From Candidatus Hydrogenedens terephthalaticus JGI OTU-1 (GTDB lineage Bacteria; Hydrogenedentota; Hydrogenedentia; Hydrogenedentales; Hydrogenedentaceae), in assembly GCA_000493945.1 (NCBI GenBank), contig AWNW01000013.1:1-64000 (forward strand): a stretch of 64,000 nucleotides of DNA, read 5' to 3'. The translations under genes were made by a program, and so were the position numbers. Shown piece after piece: positions 33,870 through 44,177 of this stretch. Below the pieces are notes generated by a model. That model did not search any database and had not been told where the DNA came from. It was given only the letters and a program-made list of their open reading frames with translations. Positions within the stretch are counted from its first letter, which is position 1, and each line of letters opens with the position of its first letter.

Positions 33870-35484
33870 ATAGCAAATATTCTCGTGCAGTTTTATTATT
33901 TGGAAAACGATAAAGACATTCCCGATACCATTTTATAGATTCTTCTTTTTTCCCCAATTCTTCTGCACATCTACCTAATAATAGATAAATATTCCCTCCA
34001 TCTGTTTTATTGAGTGCTTCTTTCAATACTTTATAAGCGTTGTGGTAGTCCTTTTTTCTCATCAACTCTTGAACATAACCTTCATACATAGCATAAGTGG
34101 CAAATTTAGAACTCACCAAATCTTTATATTGGGATTCACAATCATATCCTAAGATTAATAGTCTTTCCGCTTGTCGAAGTTTGTAGTCTGGAATCCATAA
34201 TGTATAGGTAAGAAATACAATGGATAAAAAACCAAGAGTAGAAAGAATAATTCTTGATTTATTTTTAACATTCCATAATTTTTCTATCTGTATATTTTTT
34301 TCTTTGAAAATTATTTGCTCTTCTTTATATATAGATAAGCAGGCTACAATCAAATGAGAAGAACTTATAAAAATCGGATTTAAAAAAGAAACAAAAATAA
34401 ATGCCCACCATATATAGGGTCTTCGGTAAATAAAAATAGGAGAAAAATAAAATAATCCTACAATGAAGAACCCTATTATCCCTGTTTCTGCTAACAATTC
34501 AAGTATGTCATTATGTGCATGTAAAGTCAGTAATTCATTGCTAATATGCAAACTTCCATAACTCGAGTTTAATGCATCTGCCAGATATTTGGGACTCCAA
34601 AAATAAAAATTTCCAAAACCCACCCCGAAAAATGGATGAGATAAAAACATTCGAATAGAACCATCATATAACCACAAACGGACACGAAACCCAATATCTA
34701 TATCCGTAAAACTGTATTTTAAACGCTCATATATAAATGGCAATGTAAGTAGTATTCCTAATAACATGGCTACCAAAACATAAATGTTTTTTCTTCCATG
34801 CCTCATATCTTCTTTATATCTATTTATGAAATAAAAAACCATTATTACCGAAACTGAAAGCCATGAACTCCGTGAATTACTTAAAATAAGTCCATATACC
34901 AAAATAAAAAAACATACGGACTTAAATATATCTCTCATTGAAATATTATCCCAGTAAAACAGGGCACTTATCATTACAATAGCAATATATGTTCCAGCAA
35001 GATTTTGATTGCCAAACACAGAATACAACTGTTTATAAAATGAAAATTTAGGAAATAAAACAGGTAACAAATCAAAATATTGCACAATTAATGCGAGAGC
35101 AACCACTAACCCTGATAATAATATGCCATATTCTATAACAGTGTCATATTTTCCATCTCTATTAAAATCTGTTATCAAAACAACTGTAATAAAAACTAAA
35201 AACAATTCTGCAGAACGAACTAATGTTTGTTCTGGAACTTTTGCATACAAGCAACTCAAAAATAAATATAAATTTAGGACAAAAAATAAAACAAGATGTA
35301 TAGGGACAGATAATTCTTCCTTATTTTTTATAAAAAAAGGCAATAATAAAATTAAAAAGATACTTAACACAATCTCTTTGGGATAAAGAAATGATGTAAA
35401 GTCAAAAGAAAATACAAGCGTAGGGATGAACATAATACAGAGCAGGATAATTTTGATTATTTTTTCCTTCCCCATGAAACTCAT
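33850..35484 (-). CDS. O-antigen ligase/polymerase-family (Wzy_C) membrane protein with TPR tail
   Basis: A 544-residue polytopic protein with about ten membrane helices. The large periplasmic region contains the Wzy_C signature RVRLWLYDGSIRMFLSHPFFGVGFGNF and HNDILELLAETG, typical of O-antigen ligases (WaaL) and polymerases. The C-terminus has TPR units (YHNAYKVLKEALNKTDGGNIYLLLGRCAEELGKKEESIKWYRECL). Such TPR-tailed ligases attach or polymerise surface polysaccharide, and some glycosylate proteins. It overlaps convergently with the TPR/zinc-ribbon gene and lies near the two sugar kinases. Confidence 0.82.
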   Translation of the reverse strand: MSFMGKEKIIKIILLCIMFIPTLVFSFDFTSFLYPKEIVLSIFLILLLPFFIKNKEELSVPIHLVLFFVLNLYLFLSCLYAKVPEQTLVRSAELFLVFITVVLITDFNRDGKYDTVIEYGILLSGLVVALALIVQYFDLLPVLFPKFSFYKQLYSVFGNQNLAGTYIAIVMISALFYWDNISMRDIFKSVCFFILVYGLILSNSRSSWLSVSVIMVFYFINRYKEDMRHGRKNIYVLVAMLLGILLTLPFIYERLKYSFTDIDIGFRVRLWLYDGSIRMFLSHPFFGVGFGNFYFWSPKYLADALNSSYGSLHISNELLTLHAHNDILELLAETGIIGFFIVGLFYFSPIFIYRRPYIWWAFIFVSFLNPIFISSSHLIVACLSIYKEEQIIFKEKNIQIEKLWNVKNKSRIILSTLGFLSIVFLTYTLWIPDYKLRQAERLLILGYDCESQYKDLVSSKFATYAMYEGYVQELMRKKDYHNAYKVLKEALNKTDGGNIYLLLGRCAEELGKKEESIKWYRECLYRFPNNKTAREYLLFTGDLK

Positions 35485-35502
35485 AGATATACTCAGTAAT
35501 TT

Positions 35503-36396
35503 CTATATTCTTATTGTGCTTGTATGTTTCTTTAACAAATTAAGAAAAGTCTTTTCAGTCTTTGACATGGATAAGAATCGAGGATAAATACAGACATAAG
35601 GAATGGTGGGTGTTTTCTTTATCTTTATTATTTCTACTTTTTCTTGCCAATCCATAGCCACCATTCTTGGGACAAAAGAAATACCAAAACCTTCTGCCAC
35701 ATACTTCATTATCACTTGAAATGAACCACCATCAATAACACATTTTGGCTCTATTTTTATTGTTTTTAAGTATTTACTAATTATTCTTCCCGTTCTCGTT
35801 TTGGAATCTATCATAACAATAGATTCATCATGCAAATCATAAATTATATCTGATGTCTTTTTCTTCGTAATAGGATGTTTTTTAGATGTTACAAGGTAAA
35901 TAGGGTCCTCACATATTTTCACTTCTTTCAAATTATTGTGTCCCACAGGTTGGGTTACAACACCGATATTAATCTCTCCCTTATAAACCATAGTTTCTAT
36001 TTCATCTGAAGAACGGGTTATAACCGACAACTGAATTTGAGGAAATTGTCGTAAAAACTCTCTAATTACCTTTGGTAATAAATGGAAGGCAAAGGTATCA
36101 CTCGTACCTATTTTCAATTCTGAAGAAAACCCCTGAGTTGCTTCCTGAAAAAGCATGTTAAATTTTTTCTGCATCAATGTAAATTCTTTTGCTAATTCGT
36201 AAAAATTTTTTCCTAAAGGAGTCAGGCATTTTCTCCTGCGGTCGAATAGTTCGCCACCCAGCCTTTCTTCAATACTTTTTATTCTTTGGCTTAAGGCAGG
36301 TTGTGTCCTTCCTGTTTTTTCTGCTGCCTTCCCAAACGAACCGGTTTCTACCAGTGCACAGAAACATTGTAACGCATCGTAAGAAAAAGTTTCCAT
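35503..36396 (-). CDS. LysR-type transcriptional regulator
   Basis: A 297-residue regulator with an N-terminal winged helix-turn-helix (ALQCFCALVETGSFGKAAEKTGRTQPALSQRIKSIEERLG, about residues 9-48) and a periplasmic-binding-like effector domain to the end. It is divergent from purM with 160 bp between starts, where an inverted repeat TAGCAT-N13-ATGCTA (36432-36456) could be its site. Effector is not deducible. It may control the purine operon or itself. Confidence 0.9.
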   Translation of the reverse strand: METFSYDALQCFCALVETGSFGKAAEKTGRTQPALSQRIKSIEERLGGELFDRRRKCLTPLGKNFYELAKEFTLMQKKFNMLFQEATQGFSSELKIGTSDTFAFHLLPKVIREFLRQFPQIQLSVITRSSDEIETMVYKGEINIGVVTQPVGHNNLKEVKICEDPIYLVTSKKHPITKKKTSDIIYDLHDESIVMIDSKTRTGRIISKYLKTIKIEPKCVIDGGSFQVIMKYVAEGFGISFVPRMVAMDWQEKVEIIKIKKTPTIPYVCIYPRFLSMSKTEKTFLNLLKKHTSTIRI

Positions 36397-36431
36397 AAGT
36401 TTTACTTATAGTTTTTATAATTAAAATTCAT

Positions 36432-36456
36432 TAGCATTATACCTTGATATATGCTA
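36432..36456. promoter_or_regulatory. Inverted repeat between the LysR gene and purM
   Basis: TAGCAT, 13 bases, ATGCTA. The half-site geometry is near the T-N11-A pattern of LysR-type operators and it lies 36 bp before the regulator's start codon. It could instead be chance in AT-rich DNA. Confidence 0.35.
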
Positions 36457-36564
36457 TTATATCTCTAATTTTCCAGACAAATTCATATTCAATATGGAAG
36501 TATTATACAAAAGTGAGTCCGAGATTCATTACTTATCATATCTTTATAGTAAAGGATGCCTCTA

Positions 36565-37632
36565 ATGGATGAACAGTCAAAATTAAGTTATAAAGATGCT
36601 GGCGTTAATATTGACGCAGCCAATGAAGCCGTAGGTGAAATAAAAGAATTGGTTAAAAGAACTTTTAATGACCAGGTTTTATCTAATATCGGCTTATTTG
36701 GTGGATTATTTCAGCCTGACCTACATGGGATAGAAGAACCTGTCCTTGTGTCAAGTATAGATGGCGTCGGAACAAAAATAAAATTAGCCATTATGGCAAA
36801 CAAACACGATACCGTTGGGATAGATCTTGTTTCTCACTGTGTCAACGATATACTGGTTCAGGGAGCCAAACCGCTTTTTTTTCTGGACTATATTGCTATG
36901 GGAAAACTTAATCCTACCACAATTGTTGAGGTAGTAAAAGGTTTAACATGGGGGTGTGGACAAGCAGGATGTGCGTTGATTGGCGGAGAAACTGCGGAAA
37001 TGCCTGATGTATATCAACCCGATGAATACGATTTAGTAGGAACGATTGTAGGTATTGTAGACCGCAAAAAAATTATTGACGGGTCAAACATACAAGCAGG
37101 AGATATTATTCTTGGTTTAGCATCATCTGGACTTCATACCAACGGTTATACACTTGCAAGAAAAATATGCTTTGATGTTGCAAAATTAAAGTTAGAAGAT
37201 TCATTCCCCGGAACAAACCAATCGGTATACGACACATTAATGGCACCTCATACTTGTTATGCCAAAATCATGCAAATTGTTATTAAACTTGCAGATGTTC
37301 GGGGTATGGCTCATATAACAGGTGGAGGAATTACTGAGAATCTGCCTCGAATCCTTCCCGAAGGTATTGGGGCAGAAATAGATCTTTCTACATGGGAAGT
37401 TCCTTATCTATTCCACTTCTTAAAAGAAACGGGCAATGTAGATGATCTTGAAATGCTACGAGTTTTCAATATGGGTATTGGATTATTATTCATAATCCCT
37501 GAAGACCATTTGCCAAAAGTATTAAAGGCATTCGAACAAGCTGGTATTTCTGCCTATATTGTAGGAAGAACAATTCAAGGAGAAAGAAAAGTATATTATA
37601 AGGGTAATTTAAAATATGCTCAACCGAATTGA
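36565..37632 (+). CDS. purM: Phosphoribosylformylglycinamidine cyclo-ligase
   Basis: A 355-residue PurM (AIR synthetase). The start at 36565 is preferred to the ATG at 36556, since AAAGGA at 36552-36557 overlaps the first ATG and sits seven bases before the second. Family motifs include LSYKDAGVNIDAANEAV, VSSIDGVGTKIKLA, VSHCVNDILVQGAKPLFFLDY, LIGGETAEMPDVY and HITGGGITENLPR. It catalyses ATP-dependent closure of FGAM to AIR, fifth step of purine synthesis. It overlaps purL by 17 bp, so translation is coupled, and it begins a purM-purL-purQ operon. Confidence 0.96.
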   Translation: MDEQSKLSYKDAGVNIDAANEAVGEIKELVKRTFNDQVLSNIGLFGGLFQPDLHGIEEPVLVSSIDGVGTKIKLAIMANKHDTVGIDLVSHCVNDILVQGAKPLFFLDYIAMGKLNPTTIVEVVKGLTWGCGQAGCALIGGETAEMPDVYQPDEYDLVGTIVGIVDRKKIIDGSNIQAGDIILGLASSGLHTNGYTLARKICFDVAKLKLEDSFPGTNQSVYDTLMAPHTCYAKIMQIVIKLADVRGMAHITGGGITENLPRILPEGIGAEIDLSTWEVPYLFHFLKETGNVDDLEMLRVFNMGIGLLFIIPEDHLPKVLKAFEQAGISAYIVGRTIQGERKVYYKGNLKYAQPN

Positions 37633-40582
37633 AGTAACAATCCGTCCTGAATTAGAAGACCCCATAGGGAAAAGTCTATGTTCTCAAATCAAGGACGACC
37701 TCTCTATTATATGTAAATCAGTTCGCGTAGTAGATGTTTATACTATTTTAGCCGAATTAACAACAGAAGAACTCGAAAAAGTAGCGACAGAACTTTTTAC
37801 GGATTCCGTTATTCAAATCGCTTCTATAAACCAACATATACAATTTCCTCAGGAATACCAACATGTAGTAGAAGTGGGTTTTCGTCCGGGTGTAACGGAC
37901 AATGTTGGTAAAAGTGCGCGAGAAGGTATACAGGACACATTATCGAGAAATCTAAAGCCTGAAGAATTAGTATTTAAATCTACAATGTATTGGTTCTCAG
38001 GTTTATCGAAGGAAGATTGTTCTCGTGTTGCTCAACAACTCCTTGCAAATGAACTTATACAACACTGGAAAGTCTTGTCTTTAGATGAATTATCCAGCAA
38101 AAAAGATATTTCGCTATTACCTATTCCCTTAGTAACTGAAAAAACAGAATCTATCGTCGAAACAATATCTCTAAACCTTTCCGACTCCGAATTATTAGAA
38201 TTAAGTCAAAAAAGACTGTTAGCGCTTGACTTGCGCGAAATGAAAGCCATAAAAGAATACTACGAAAATCCGATTACAAGGAAACATCGCACAGCATTAA
38301 ACCTTCCCGAATATCCAACGGACATTGAACTTGAAATATTGGCACAAACATGGTCTGAACATTGTAAACACAAGATATTCAACGCAGAAATAAAATTTGA
38401 AGATAATAACGGGAATTATACAGTAGTCAATAGCCTATTTAAGACCTTCATCAAATCTACTACTGAAAAATTAAAATCAGAAATTCCGTGGTTGGTTAGT
38501 GTTTTCCATGACAATGCGGGATTAATAGAGTTTGATGAAGAACATCTCATCTCAATGAAAGTCGAAACACACAACAGCCCTTCTGCATTAGACCCCTATG
38601 GTGGCGCTATTACAGGAATTGTAGGGGTTAATCGGGATATTTTAGGCGCCGGTTTAGGATGCCGATGCATTCTTAATACAGATATTTTTTGTTTTGCATC
38701 TCCTTTCTATGAAGGAAAAATCCCGGAACGATTACTTCATCCACGGCGTGTATTACGAGGAGTTCATGCAGGCGTCCGTGATGGCGGAAATCAAAGCGGT
38801 ATTCCCACGGTAAACGGTGCTATTGTTTTTCATGAACGGTTTTTAGGGAAACCTCTTGTATTCTGTGGAACAGGCGGTATTATTCCAAAGAAAATAAACA
38901 ATAAATTAGCCCATGAGAAAAAAGCATATAAAGGCGACCTCATTGTAATGATAGGAGGGCGAATTGGTAAAGATGGCATTCATGGAGCGACATTTTCCTC
39001 CGAAGAATTACATGAAGGTTCACCAGTAACCGCTGTTCAAATAGGCGACCCAATTACACAAAAAAAGTTATCGGATTTTCTTTTCGAAGCAAGAGACCGT
39101 GGATTATACAACGCAATAACAGATAACGGAGCAGGGGGATTATCTTCAAGTGTAGGCGAAATGGCAAGAGGTTCCGGTGGTGCAAAAATTCATTTAGACC
39201 GTGCCCCTCTCAAATATGCTGGATTAGCACCCTGGGAAATTTTCCTGTCGGAATCACAGGAACGAATGACTGTCGCTGTATCACCTCAACATATTAATGA
39301 ATTTATGAAACTTGCGCAAAAAAGAGATGTTGAATCTACCGTTTTAGGAGAATTTACCGATTCAGGCTTTCTGGAATGTTACTTTAATGGTAAATTAATT
39401 GCATCCTTGTCTATGGATTTTCTACACGATGGCGTTCCTACAATGAATTTACGAGCAAAATTAGCAAGTTCAGAGACAAAGCCCTTTTACATACAACATA
39501 AAGATAATCTCACTGAAGACCTATTACATGTATTAAGCAGTTTGAATGTTTGTAGTAAAGAAACCTTTGTCAGAATGTATGACCACGAAGTTCAGGCTCA
39601 AACAGTGATTAAACCTTTCCAGGGAATTACCCATGATGGTCCCGGTGATGCAACCGTTATTCGCCCTGTTTATAACTCCAATCGCGGACTGGCAATTAGT
39701 TGTGGTATTTGTCCTAAATACAGTGATTTAGACTGTTACCAGATGTCTACAAATGCTGTAGACGAAGCCGTCAGAAATTTAGTAGCAGTAGGTGTAAAAT
39801 TAGGTGATATTGCAGGATTAGATAATTTTTGCTGGCCTGATCCTGTGGAAAGTGAAAAGACACCCGATGGCGCACATAAATTAGCCCAATTGGTTTTAGC
39901 CTGTCAGGGTTTGCATGATACCTGCCTTGCGTATAAAGTTCCTCTCATAAGTGGTAAAGATAGCATGAAAAATGATTACAAAATCGGGGACATCAAAATA
40001 TCCATTCCACCCACATTACTATTCACGGCAATCGGTTTTGTAGAAGATATACAAAATACAATGACTATGGATGTAAAAAAACCCGGAGATAGAGTTTATC
40101 TCATTGGTAAAACTGTTGAAGCAATAGGTGGAAGTGAATGGGCAGAAATTCATAAGTTTGAAGGTGGAACTGTTCCCACCGTTAACACGGACAAAGCCAT
40201 ACACCAATATAACCGAATATACGAATCTATAAAAAACAGGTGGATTTCATCCTGTCATGACTGTTCTGATGGTGGTCTTGCGGTTGCATTAGCAGAAAGT
40301 GCTTTTGCAGGTGGGCTCGGTATGAAAATAGATATTAATACAATAGGCGTACATAACGATATTGTTGCTCTATTCAGTGAAACACCCTGCCGACATGTCG
40401 TTACTGTTTCTCCTCAATATGAAAACGATTTTCTGAGATTAATGAATGGTTTAGATATTTTCTATTTAGGTGAAGTAATAGAACAACCTCAATTTTTAGT
40501 ATACGGTATTACAAATGACCTTATTATCAATACTTCTATTTACGAACTTAAAGAAGCATGGCAGAAAACTCTACGGATATAA
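37616..40582 (+). CDS. purL: FGAM synthase PurL with two N-terminal PurS-like domains
   Basis: A 988-residue protein. Residues about 1-160 hold two PurS-like beta-alpha-beta units (IEVTIRPELEDPIGKSLC and VEVGFRPGVTDNVGKSAREG begin each). The catalytic part has the expected duplicated PurM-like folds: LAQTWSEHCKHKIF, ETHNSPSALDPYGGAITGIVGVNRD, TDNGAGGLSSSVGE, GDATVIRP, and SGKDSM near the end. The glutaminase is a separate purQ gene, so this is the fused PurS-PurL plus PurQ arrangement, between the three-subunit and the single-chain forms. It uses FGAR, ATP and ammonia from PurQ. It begins within purM and is followed by purQ after nine bases. Confidence 0.95.
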   Translation: MLNRIEVTIRPELEDPIGKSLCSQIKDDLSIICKSVRVVDVYTILAELTTEELEKVATELFTDSVIQIASINQHIQFPQEYQHVVEVGFRPGVTDNVGKSAREGIQDTLSRNLKPEELVFKSTMYWFSGLSKEDCSRVAQQLLANELIQHWKVLSLDELSSKKDISLLPIPLVTEKTESIVETISLNLSDSELLELSQKRLLALDLREMKAIKEYYENPITRKHRTALNLPEYPTDIELEILAQTWSEHCKHKIFNAEIKFEDNNGNYTVVNSLFKTFIKSTTEKLKSEIPWLVSVFHDNAGLIEFDEEHLISMKVETHNSPSALDPYGGAITGIVGVNRDILGAGLGCRCILNTDIFCFASPFYEGKIPERLLHPRRVLRGVHAGVRDGGNQSGIPTVNGAIVFHERFLGKPLVFCGTGGIIPKKINNKLAHEKKAYKGDLIVMIGGRIGKDGIHGATFSSEELHEGSPVTAVQIGDPITQKKLSDFLFEARDRGLYNAITDNGAGGLSSSVGEMARGSGGAKIHLDRAPLKYAGLAPWEIFLSESQERMTVAVSPQHINEFMKLAQKRDVESTVLGEFTDSGFLECYFNGKLIASLSMDFLHDGVPTMNLRAKLASSETKPFYIQHKDNLTEDLLHVLSSLNVCSKETFVRMYDHEVQAQTVIKPFQGITHDGPGDATVIRPVYNSNRGLAISCGICPKYSDLDCYQMSTNAVDEAVRNLVAVGVKLGDIAGLDNFCWPDPVESEKTPDGAHKLAQLVLACQGLHDTCLAYKVPLISGKDSMKNDYKIGDIKISIPPTLLFTAIGFVEDIQNTMTMDVKKPGDRVYLIGKTVEAIGGSEWAEIHKFEGGTVPTVNTDKAIHQYNRIYESIKNRWISSCHDCSDGGLAVALAESAFAGGLGMKIDINTIGVHNDIVALFSETPCRHVVTVSPQYENDFLRLMNGLDIFYLGEVIEQPQFLVYGITNDLIINTSIYELKEAWQKTLRI

Positions 40583-40591
40583 GGAAACTCT

Positions 40592-41377
40592 ATGATACAA
40601 GTTCTTGTTCTAACAGGTTTTGGTATAAATTGTGAACGGGAAACAGCACACACCTTCCAACGGGCCGGTGGAGAACCTTTACTCATCCATCTCAATGATT
40701 TAATTGAAAAACCAGATTATCTCGATAAATCTAAAATTCTTGCTATTCCCGGCGGGTTCTCTTTTGGCGATGATATAGCATCCGGCAGAATATTAGCCAA
40801 TAGACTCCGTTATCGTTTAGAAAAACCTCTACAAAAATTTATTAACGACGGGAAACTTATTATTGGTATATGCAATGGCTTCCAGGTCATGGTTAAAATG
40901 GGCATCCTGCCGCTGTTTCAAAAAGAATTTAAACAATTAGTAACTTTAACTCACAATAATTCCGGTCGTTTTGAAGATAGATGGGTTCATCTAAATATAA
41001 ACATAAGTTCGCCGTGTATCTGGACAAAAGGTATAGAAAATATAGAATTACCTGTTCGGCATGGGGAAGGAAAATTTATCGCGAGAGATGATATTGTATT
41101 AAAGCAACTTAAAGAAAACTATCAAATCGTGATACAATATGCAAAAAAAGATAAGTCATTGGCAAAGGGAGAATATCCCGCTAACCCCAATGGTTCCATA
41201 GATGACATCGCCGGCATTTGCGACCCATCAGGTAGGATTTTTGGTTTAATGCCTCATCCTGAAGCCTTTTGGGACGCCAAATTACATCCTTTATGGCACC
41301 GTCTTCAACTTAAAGGATCCGGAGATGGGCTAAAAATATTTGAGAATGGAGTTTCTTTTGCTAATTCTCATCTATAA
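40592..41377 (+). CDS. purQ: FGAM synthase glutaminase subunit
   Basis: A 261-residue class I glutamine amidotransferase. The nucleophile Cys is in GICNGFQVMVKMG (near residue 93) and the His-Glu pair in LMPHPEAFW near residue 228. The N-terminal VLVLTGFGINCERETAHTF is typical of PurQ of this longer type (261 against about 225 residues for the smaller form). It gives ammonia to PurL. It follows purL after nine bases. Confidence 0.94.
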   Translation: MIQVLVLTGFGINCERETAHTFQRAGGEPLLIHLNDLIEKPDYLDKSKILAIPGGFSFGDDIASGRILANRLRYRLEKPLQKFINDGKLIIGICNGFQVMVKMGILPLFQKEFKQLVTLTHNNSGRFEDRWVHLNINISSPCIWTKGIENIELPVRHGEGKFIARDDIVLKQLKENYQIVIQYAKKDKSLAKGEYPANPNGSIDDIAGICDPSGRIFGLMPHPEAFWDAKLHPLWHRLQLKGSGDGLKIFENGVSFANSHL

Positions 41378-41406
41378 CATAGTAACTTTTAATAGATTTA
41401 CAATAT

Positions 41407-42582
41407 ATGCATAAGAAAAAATCTGACTTTGCTATAAATGATTATAATCTGATACAAACAAGGAAAGACTGGGAAAAAACTCTCAAAATCATTTCGATTG
41501 AACCGAAAATCGCTATTGATCTTGAAGCAAACTCTTTATACGAATATCCCGGGGAAATCTGTCTTATTCAAATTTCAGTTCGTGGTTTTGACTTCCTATT
41601 GGATCCGTTAGCCCACTTTTCATTCCCGGAATTAGGGGAGTTATTATCTAATAAAAATATTTTGAAAATTTTTCATGCTTCGGAATATGATTTAAGACTA
41701 CTCTGGAAACAATACAAATGGCAAATTACAAATCTCTTCGATACCATGTTAGCAGGGAAACTTTTGGGTTGTAAACAACTCGGACTTGTTTCCTTACTGA
41801 AAACATTTCTAAATGTTCAACATGACAAAAAATTCCAAAAATCGAACTGGAAACATCGTCCCCTTTCCAATCAACAATTAAGTTATGCTTATCGTGATTC
41901 TCACTATCTAATTCCATTAGCAGAAGTCTTACAAAAACAACTCGAAGAAAAAGGCTTATGGGATGAGGCACAAGAAATTTTTAATGATTTTTCAAAAGGA
42001 ATAATAATAGAAGAGGAAGAACAAAAATCTATTCAATTTTATAAAACATTTAGAAGTAAAAATCTGCCAGAAAAAAATCTAAAAATCCTGCAGAAACTTT
42101 TCTTTTTCCGCGAAGAATTAGGTCAATCCTTACATATTCTTCCTAACAAATTAATTTCCAATAAATGCCTTTTAAACATATCTAAAAAAATTCCCGAAAC
42201 CCTTGACGAGTTAAACTTAATAACGGGTATACATTCAATATCCAATAAAATAAAAAAGCAGGAACTACTCGAAGTTATATTAAAAACTGTAAACTCGGAA
42301 GAACCCTTGTATACCCCACCAGTAAACAACAATCCACAAATAAAAAATCGCACATCTCTTCTTTTACAATGGAGAAAACAAAAATCAATTATGCGAGATA
42401 TTGATTCCGATGCTATCCTCCCTAAAAACAAACTTTTTTTATTAGCATTATATGGACCTAAAACCATATCAGAACTGGAACAGTTAGAAATTTTGGGACC
42501 TGTGCGTTTAAAAATGTATGGTGAAGAAATAATTAACATTTTCAAGAAAGCCGATGAGTTTTCTGAACAACAACAATCGTAA
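41407..42582 (+). CDS. rnd: Ribonuclease D-like 3'-5' exonuclease with HRDC domain
   Basis: A 391-residue DEDDy exonuclease. Motif 1 is AIDLEANSL (Asp38, Glu40), motif 2 FHASEYDLRLL, and motif 3 SYAYRDSHYL with Tyr and Asp. C-terminal residues about 215-290 and 325-385 are two HRDC-like helical domains (KLFFFREELGQSLHILPNKLIS, LLQWRKQKSIMRDIDSDAILP), as in E. coli RNase D (375 residues). It trims the 3' ends of tRNA precursors and small RNAs. It is 29 bp after purQ, and may be in the same transcript. Confidence 0.92.
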   Translation: MHKKKSDFAINDYNLIQTRKDWEKTLKIISIEPKIAIDLEANSLYEYPGEICLIQISVRGFDFLLDPLAHFSFPELGELLSNKNILKIFHASEYDLRLLWKQYKWQITNLFDTMLAGKLLGCKQLGLVSLLKTFLNVQHDKKFQKSNWKHRPLSNQQLSYAYRDSHYLIPLAEVLQKQLEEKGLWDEAQEIFNDFSKGIIIEEEEQKSIQFYKTFRSKNLPEKNLKILQKLFFFREELGQSLHILPNKLISNKCLLNISKKIPETLDELNLITGIHSISNKIKKQELLEVILKTVNSEEPLYTPPVNNNPQIKNRTSLLLQWRKQKSIMRDIDSDAILPKNKLFLLALYGPKTISELEQLEILGPVRLKMYGEEIINIFKKADEFSEQQQS

Positions 42583-42630
42583 TACAATATTATAAAAGCA
42601 ATTACAATCGTTATAGTGGGAATATATAGT

Positions 42631-44148
42631 ATGTGGCTAAATGTAAATAAGTTCTTTTACAAAATTATTTTCTTCCTTTTTATAATCACATCAATATGCA
42701 TTTTAACTCCCAATAGTTATACAGATGAACCTGCTCTACCAAAAGGATTATCTTCAACAGAAAACACTACTCCCTCTCAAACCCCAAACAACAATGAACC
42801 TGCACTACCCCAAGGGTTAGCACCAGCCTCCCCCTCAGAACCTCAACTTCCCCAAGGATTGCAATCTCAATCGTCAAATGAACCCCAGCTCCCTCAAGGA
42901 TTAGAACAAACCAACATTAAAGAAGAACAAAAAGAAGAGATTAAACAAAAAAAACCGATGCCTTTTAATTTAGATATAAAAGGATTTTGGGATAATCGTG
43001 CTGGTGTTCGATATAGAGAAGACAAACAACAATCAAAAGACTTAATCATGGGAGAATCGCGTTTACAATTAAGAGCAGATAAATTTTGGGACAAAGTAAG
43101 TATTGAGACCACAGGGGACTTTTATGGAGATTTTGTTCAAGAAGAGTTGAATTTTGACCTGCGTCAGGCACGGTTGACATGGACATTATCTCCTACTTTA
43201 GATTTACGAATAGGACGACAAATTCTTACATGGGGAACAGGAGACCAAATTTTCATAAACGACCTCTTTCCAAAAGATTGGAATTCCTTCTTCGTAGGCA
43301 GAGAACAAGAATATCTAAAAGCCCCGTCTGATTCTATAAAATTAGGCTGGTATCCTGAATGGTTTAACTTCGAACTTGTATATACTCCTCGCTTTACACC
43401 CGATAGATATATAACAGGTAACCCTATCACTTTCTGGAATCCTCTTTTTAATGAACTCCAGGGAGATGAACAAGTTATCCGACCTGACCATCCCGGTCCT
43501 CGTTTCCATGACGATGAATGGGCTTTCCGAGCATATAGAAAGATAAACAACTTCGAATTTGCCTTATATGCTTATTCCGGAAGATGGAAAAGTCCCGGGG
43601 GACAAAAACTATTACCTCCTTTACAGGCATATTTTCCAAAACTAAATGTTTATGGAACCAGTTTAAGAGGACCTGTGGGGAAAGGAATATTATCTTTAGA
43701 AATTGGTTATTACGATTCAAAAGAGGACCGTGATGGGAGCAGTCCATTCATAAATAACTCGGAGTTCCGTTTCTTAGTAGGATACGAACAGGAATTAGCA
43801 AAAGACTTTACAGGCGCTTTTCAGGTTTATTTAGAACACATGTTAGATTATGGAAATTATGAAAACAATCAGCCATTCTGGGTACATAATAAAGATGAAA
43901 ATCGCCTCTTAACCACAATCCGTCTTACAAAACAATTAATGAACCAAAATCTTATTTTGTCATGGTTCATGTATTATTCACCAACAGACCAGGACTTCTT
44001 TTTAAGACCTAATGTTCGTTATAAAATAAATGATAAATGGTGGGTTGAAGGTGGTGCCAATATCTTCATTGGAAATGAACCGTATACCTTCTTTGGACAA
44101 TTTATGGAAAACTCCAATATTTATATAGGTGCAAGATGTTATTTCTAA
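42631..44148 (+). CDS. DUF1302-like outer-membrane barrel protein with EP-LP-GL repeats
   Basis: ATG at 42631 is preferred to GTG at 42616, since the former opens a signal peptide (to about residue 31). The 505-residue protein next has four copies of EP(A/Q)LP(K/Q)GL (about 33-40, 56-63, 70-77, 84-91), a charged linker with KEEQKEEIKQKK, and then a beta-rich region with aromatic alternation, ending in an aromatic residue (RCYF), as expected of a porin. RQILTWGTGDQIFINDLFPKDWNSFFVGREQEYLKAPSD matches DUF1302-type barrels. Likely role is an outer-membrane channel or export porin; the repeat region may be periplasmic. The next gene, 30 bp on, may be its partner. Confidence 0.75.
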   Translation: MWLNVNKFFYKIIFFLFIITSICILTPNSYTDEPALPKGLSSTENTTPSQTPNNNEPALPQGLAPASPSEPQLPQGLQSQSSNEPQLPQGLEQTNIKEEQKEEIKQKKPMPFNLDIKGFWDNRAGVRYREDKQQSKDLIMGESRLQLRADKFWDKVSIETTGDFYGDFVQEELNFDLRQARLTWTLSPTLDLRIGRQILTWGTGDQIFINDLFPKDWNSFFVGREQEYLKAPSDSIKLGWYPEWFNFELVYTPRFTPDRYITGNPITFWNPLFNELQGDEQVIRPDHPGPRFHDDEWAFRAYRKINNFEFALYAYSGRWKSPGGQKLLPPLQAYFPKLNVYGTSLRGPVGKGILSLEIGYYDSKEDRDGSSPFINNSEFRFLVGYEQELAKDFTGAFQVYLEHMLDYGNYENNQPFWVHNKDENRLLTTIRLTKQLMNQNLILSWFMYYSPTDQDFFLRPNVRYKINDKWWVEGGANIFIGNEPYTFFGQFMENSNIYIGARCYF

Positions 44149-44177
44149 TCATCTAACACTACATAGGACTTTATATA

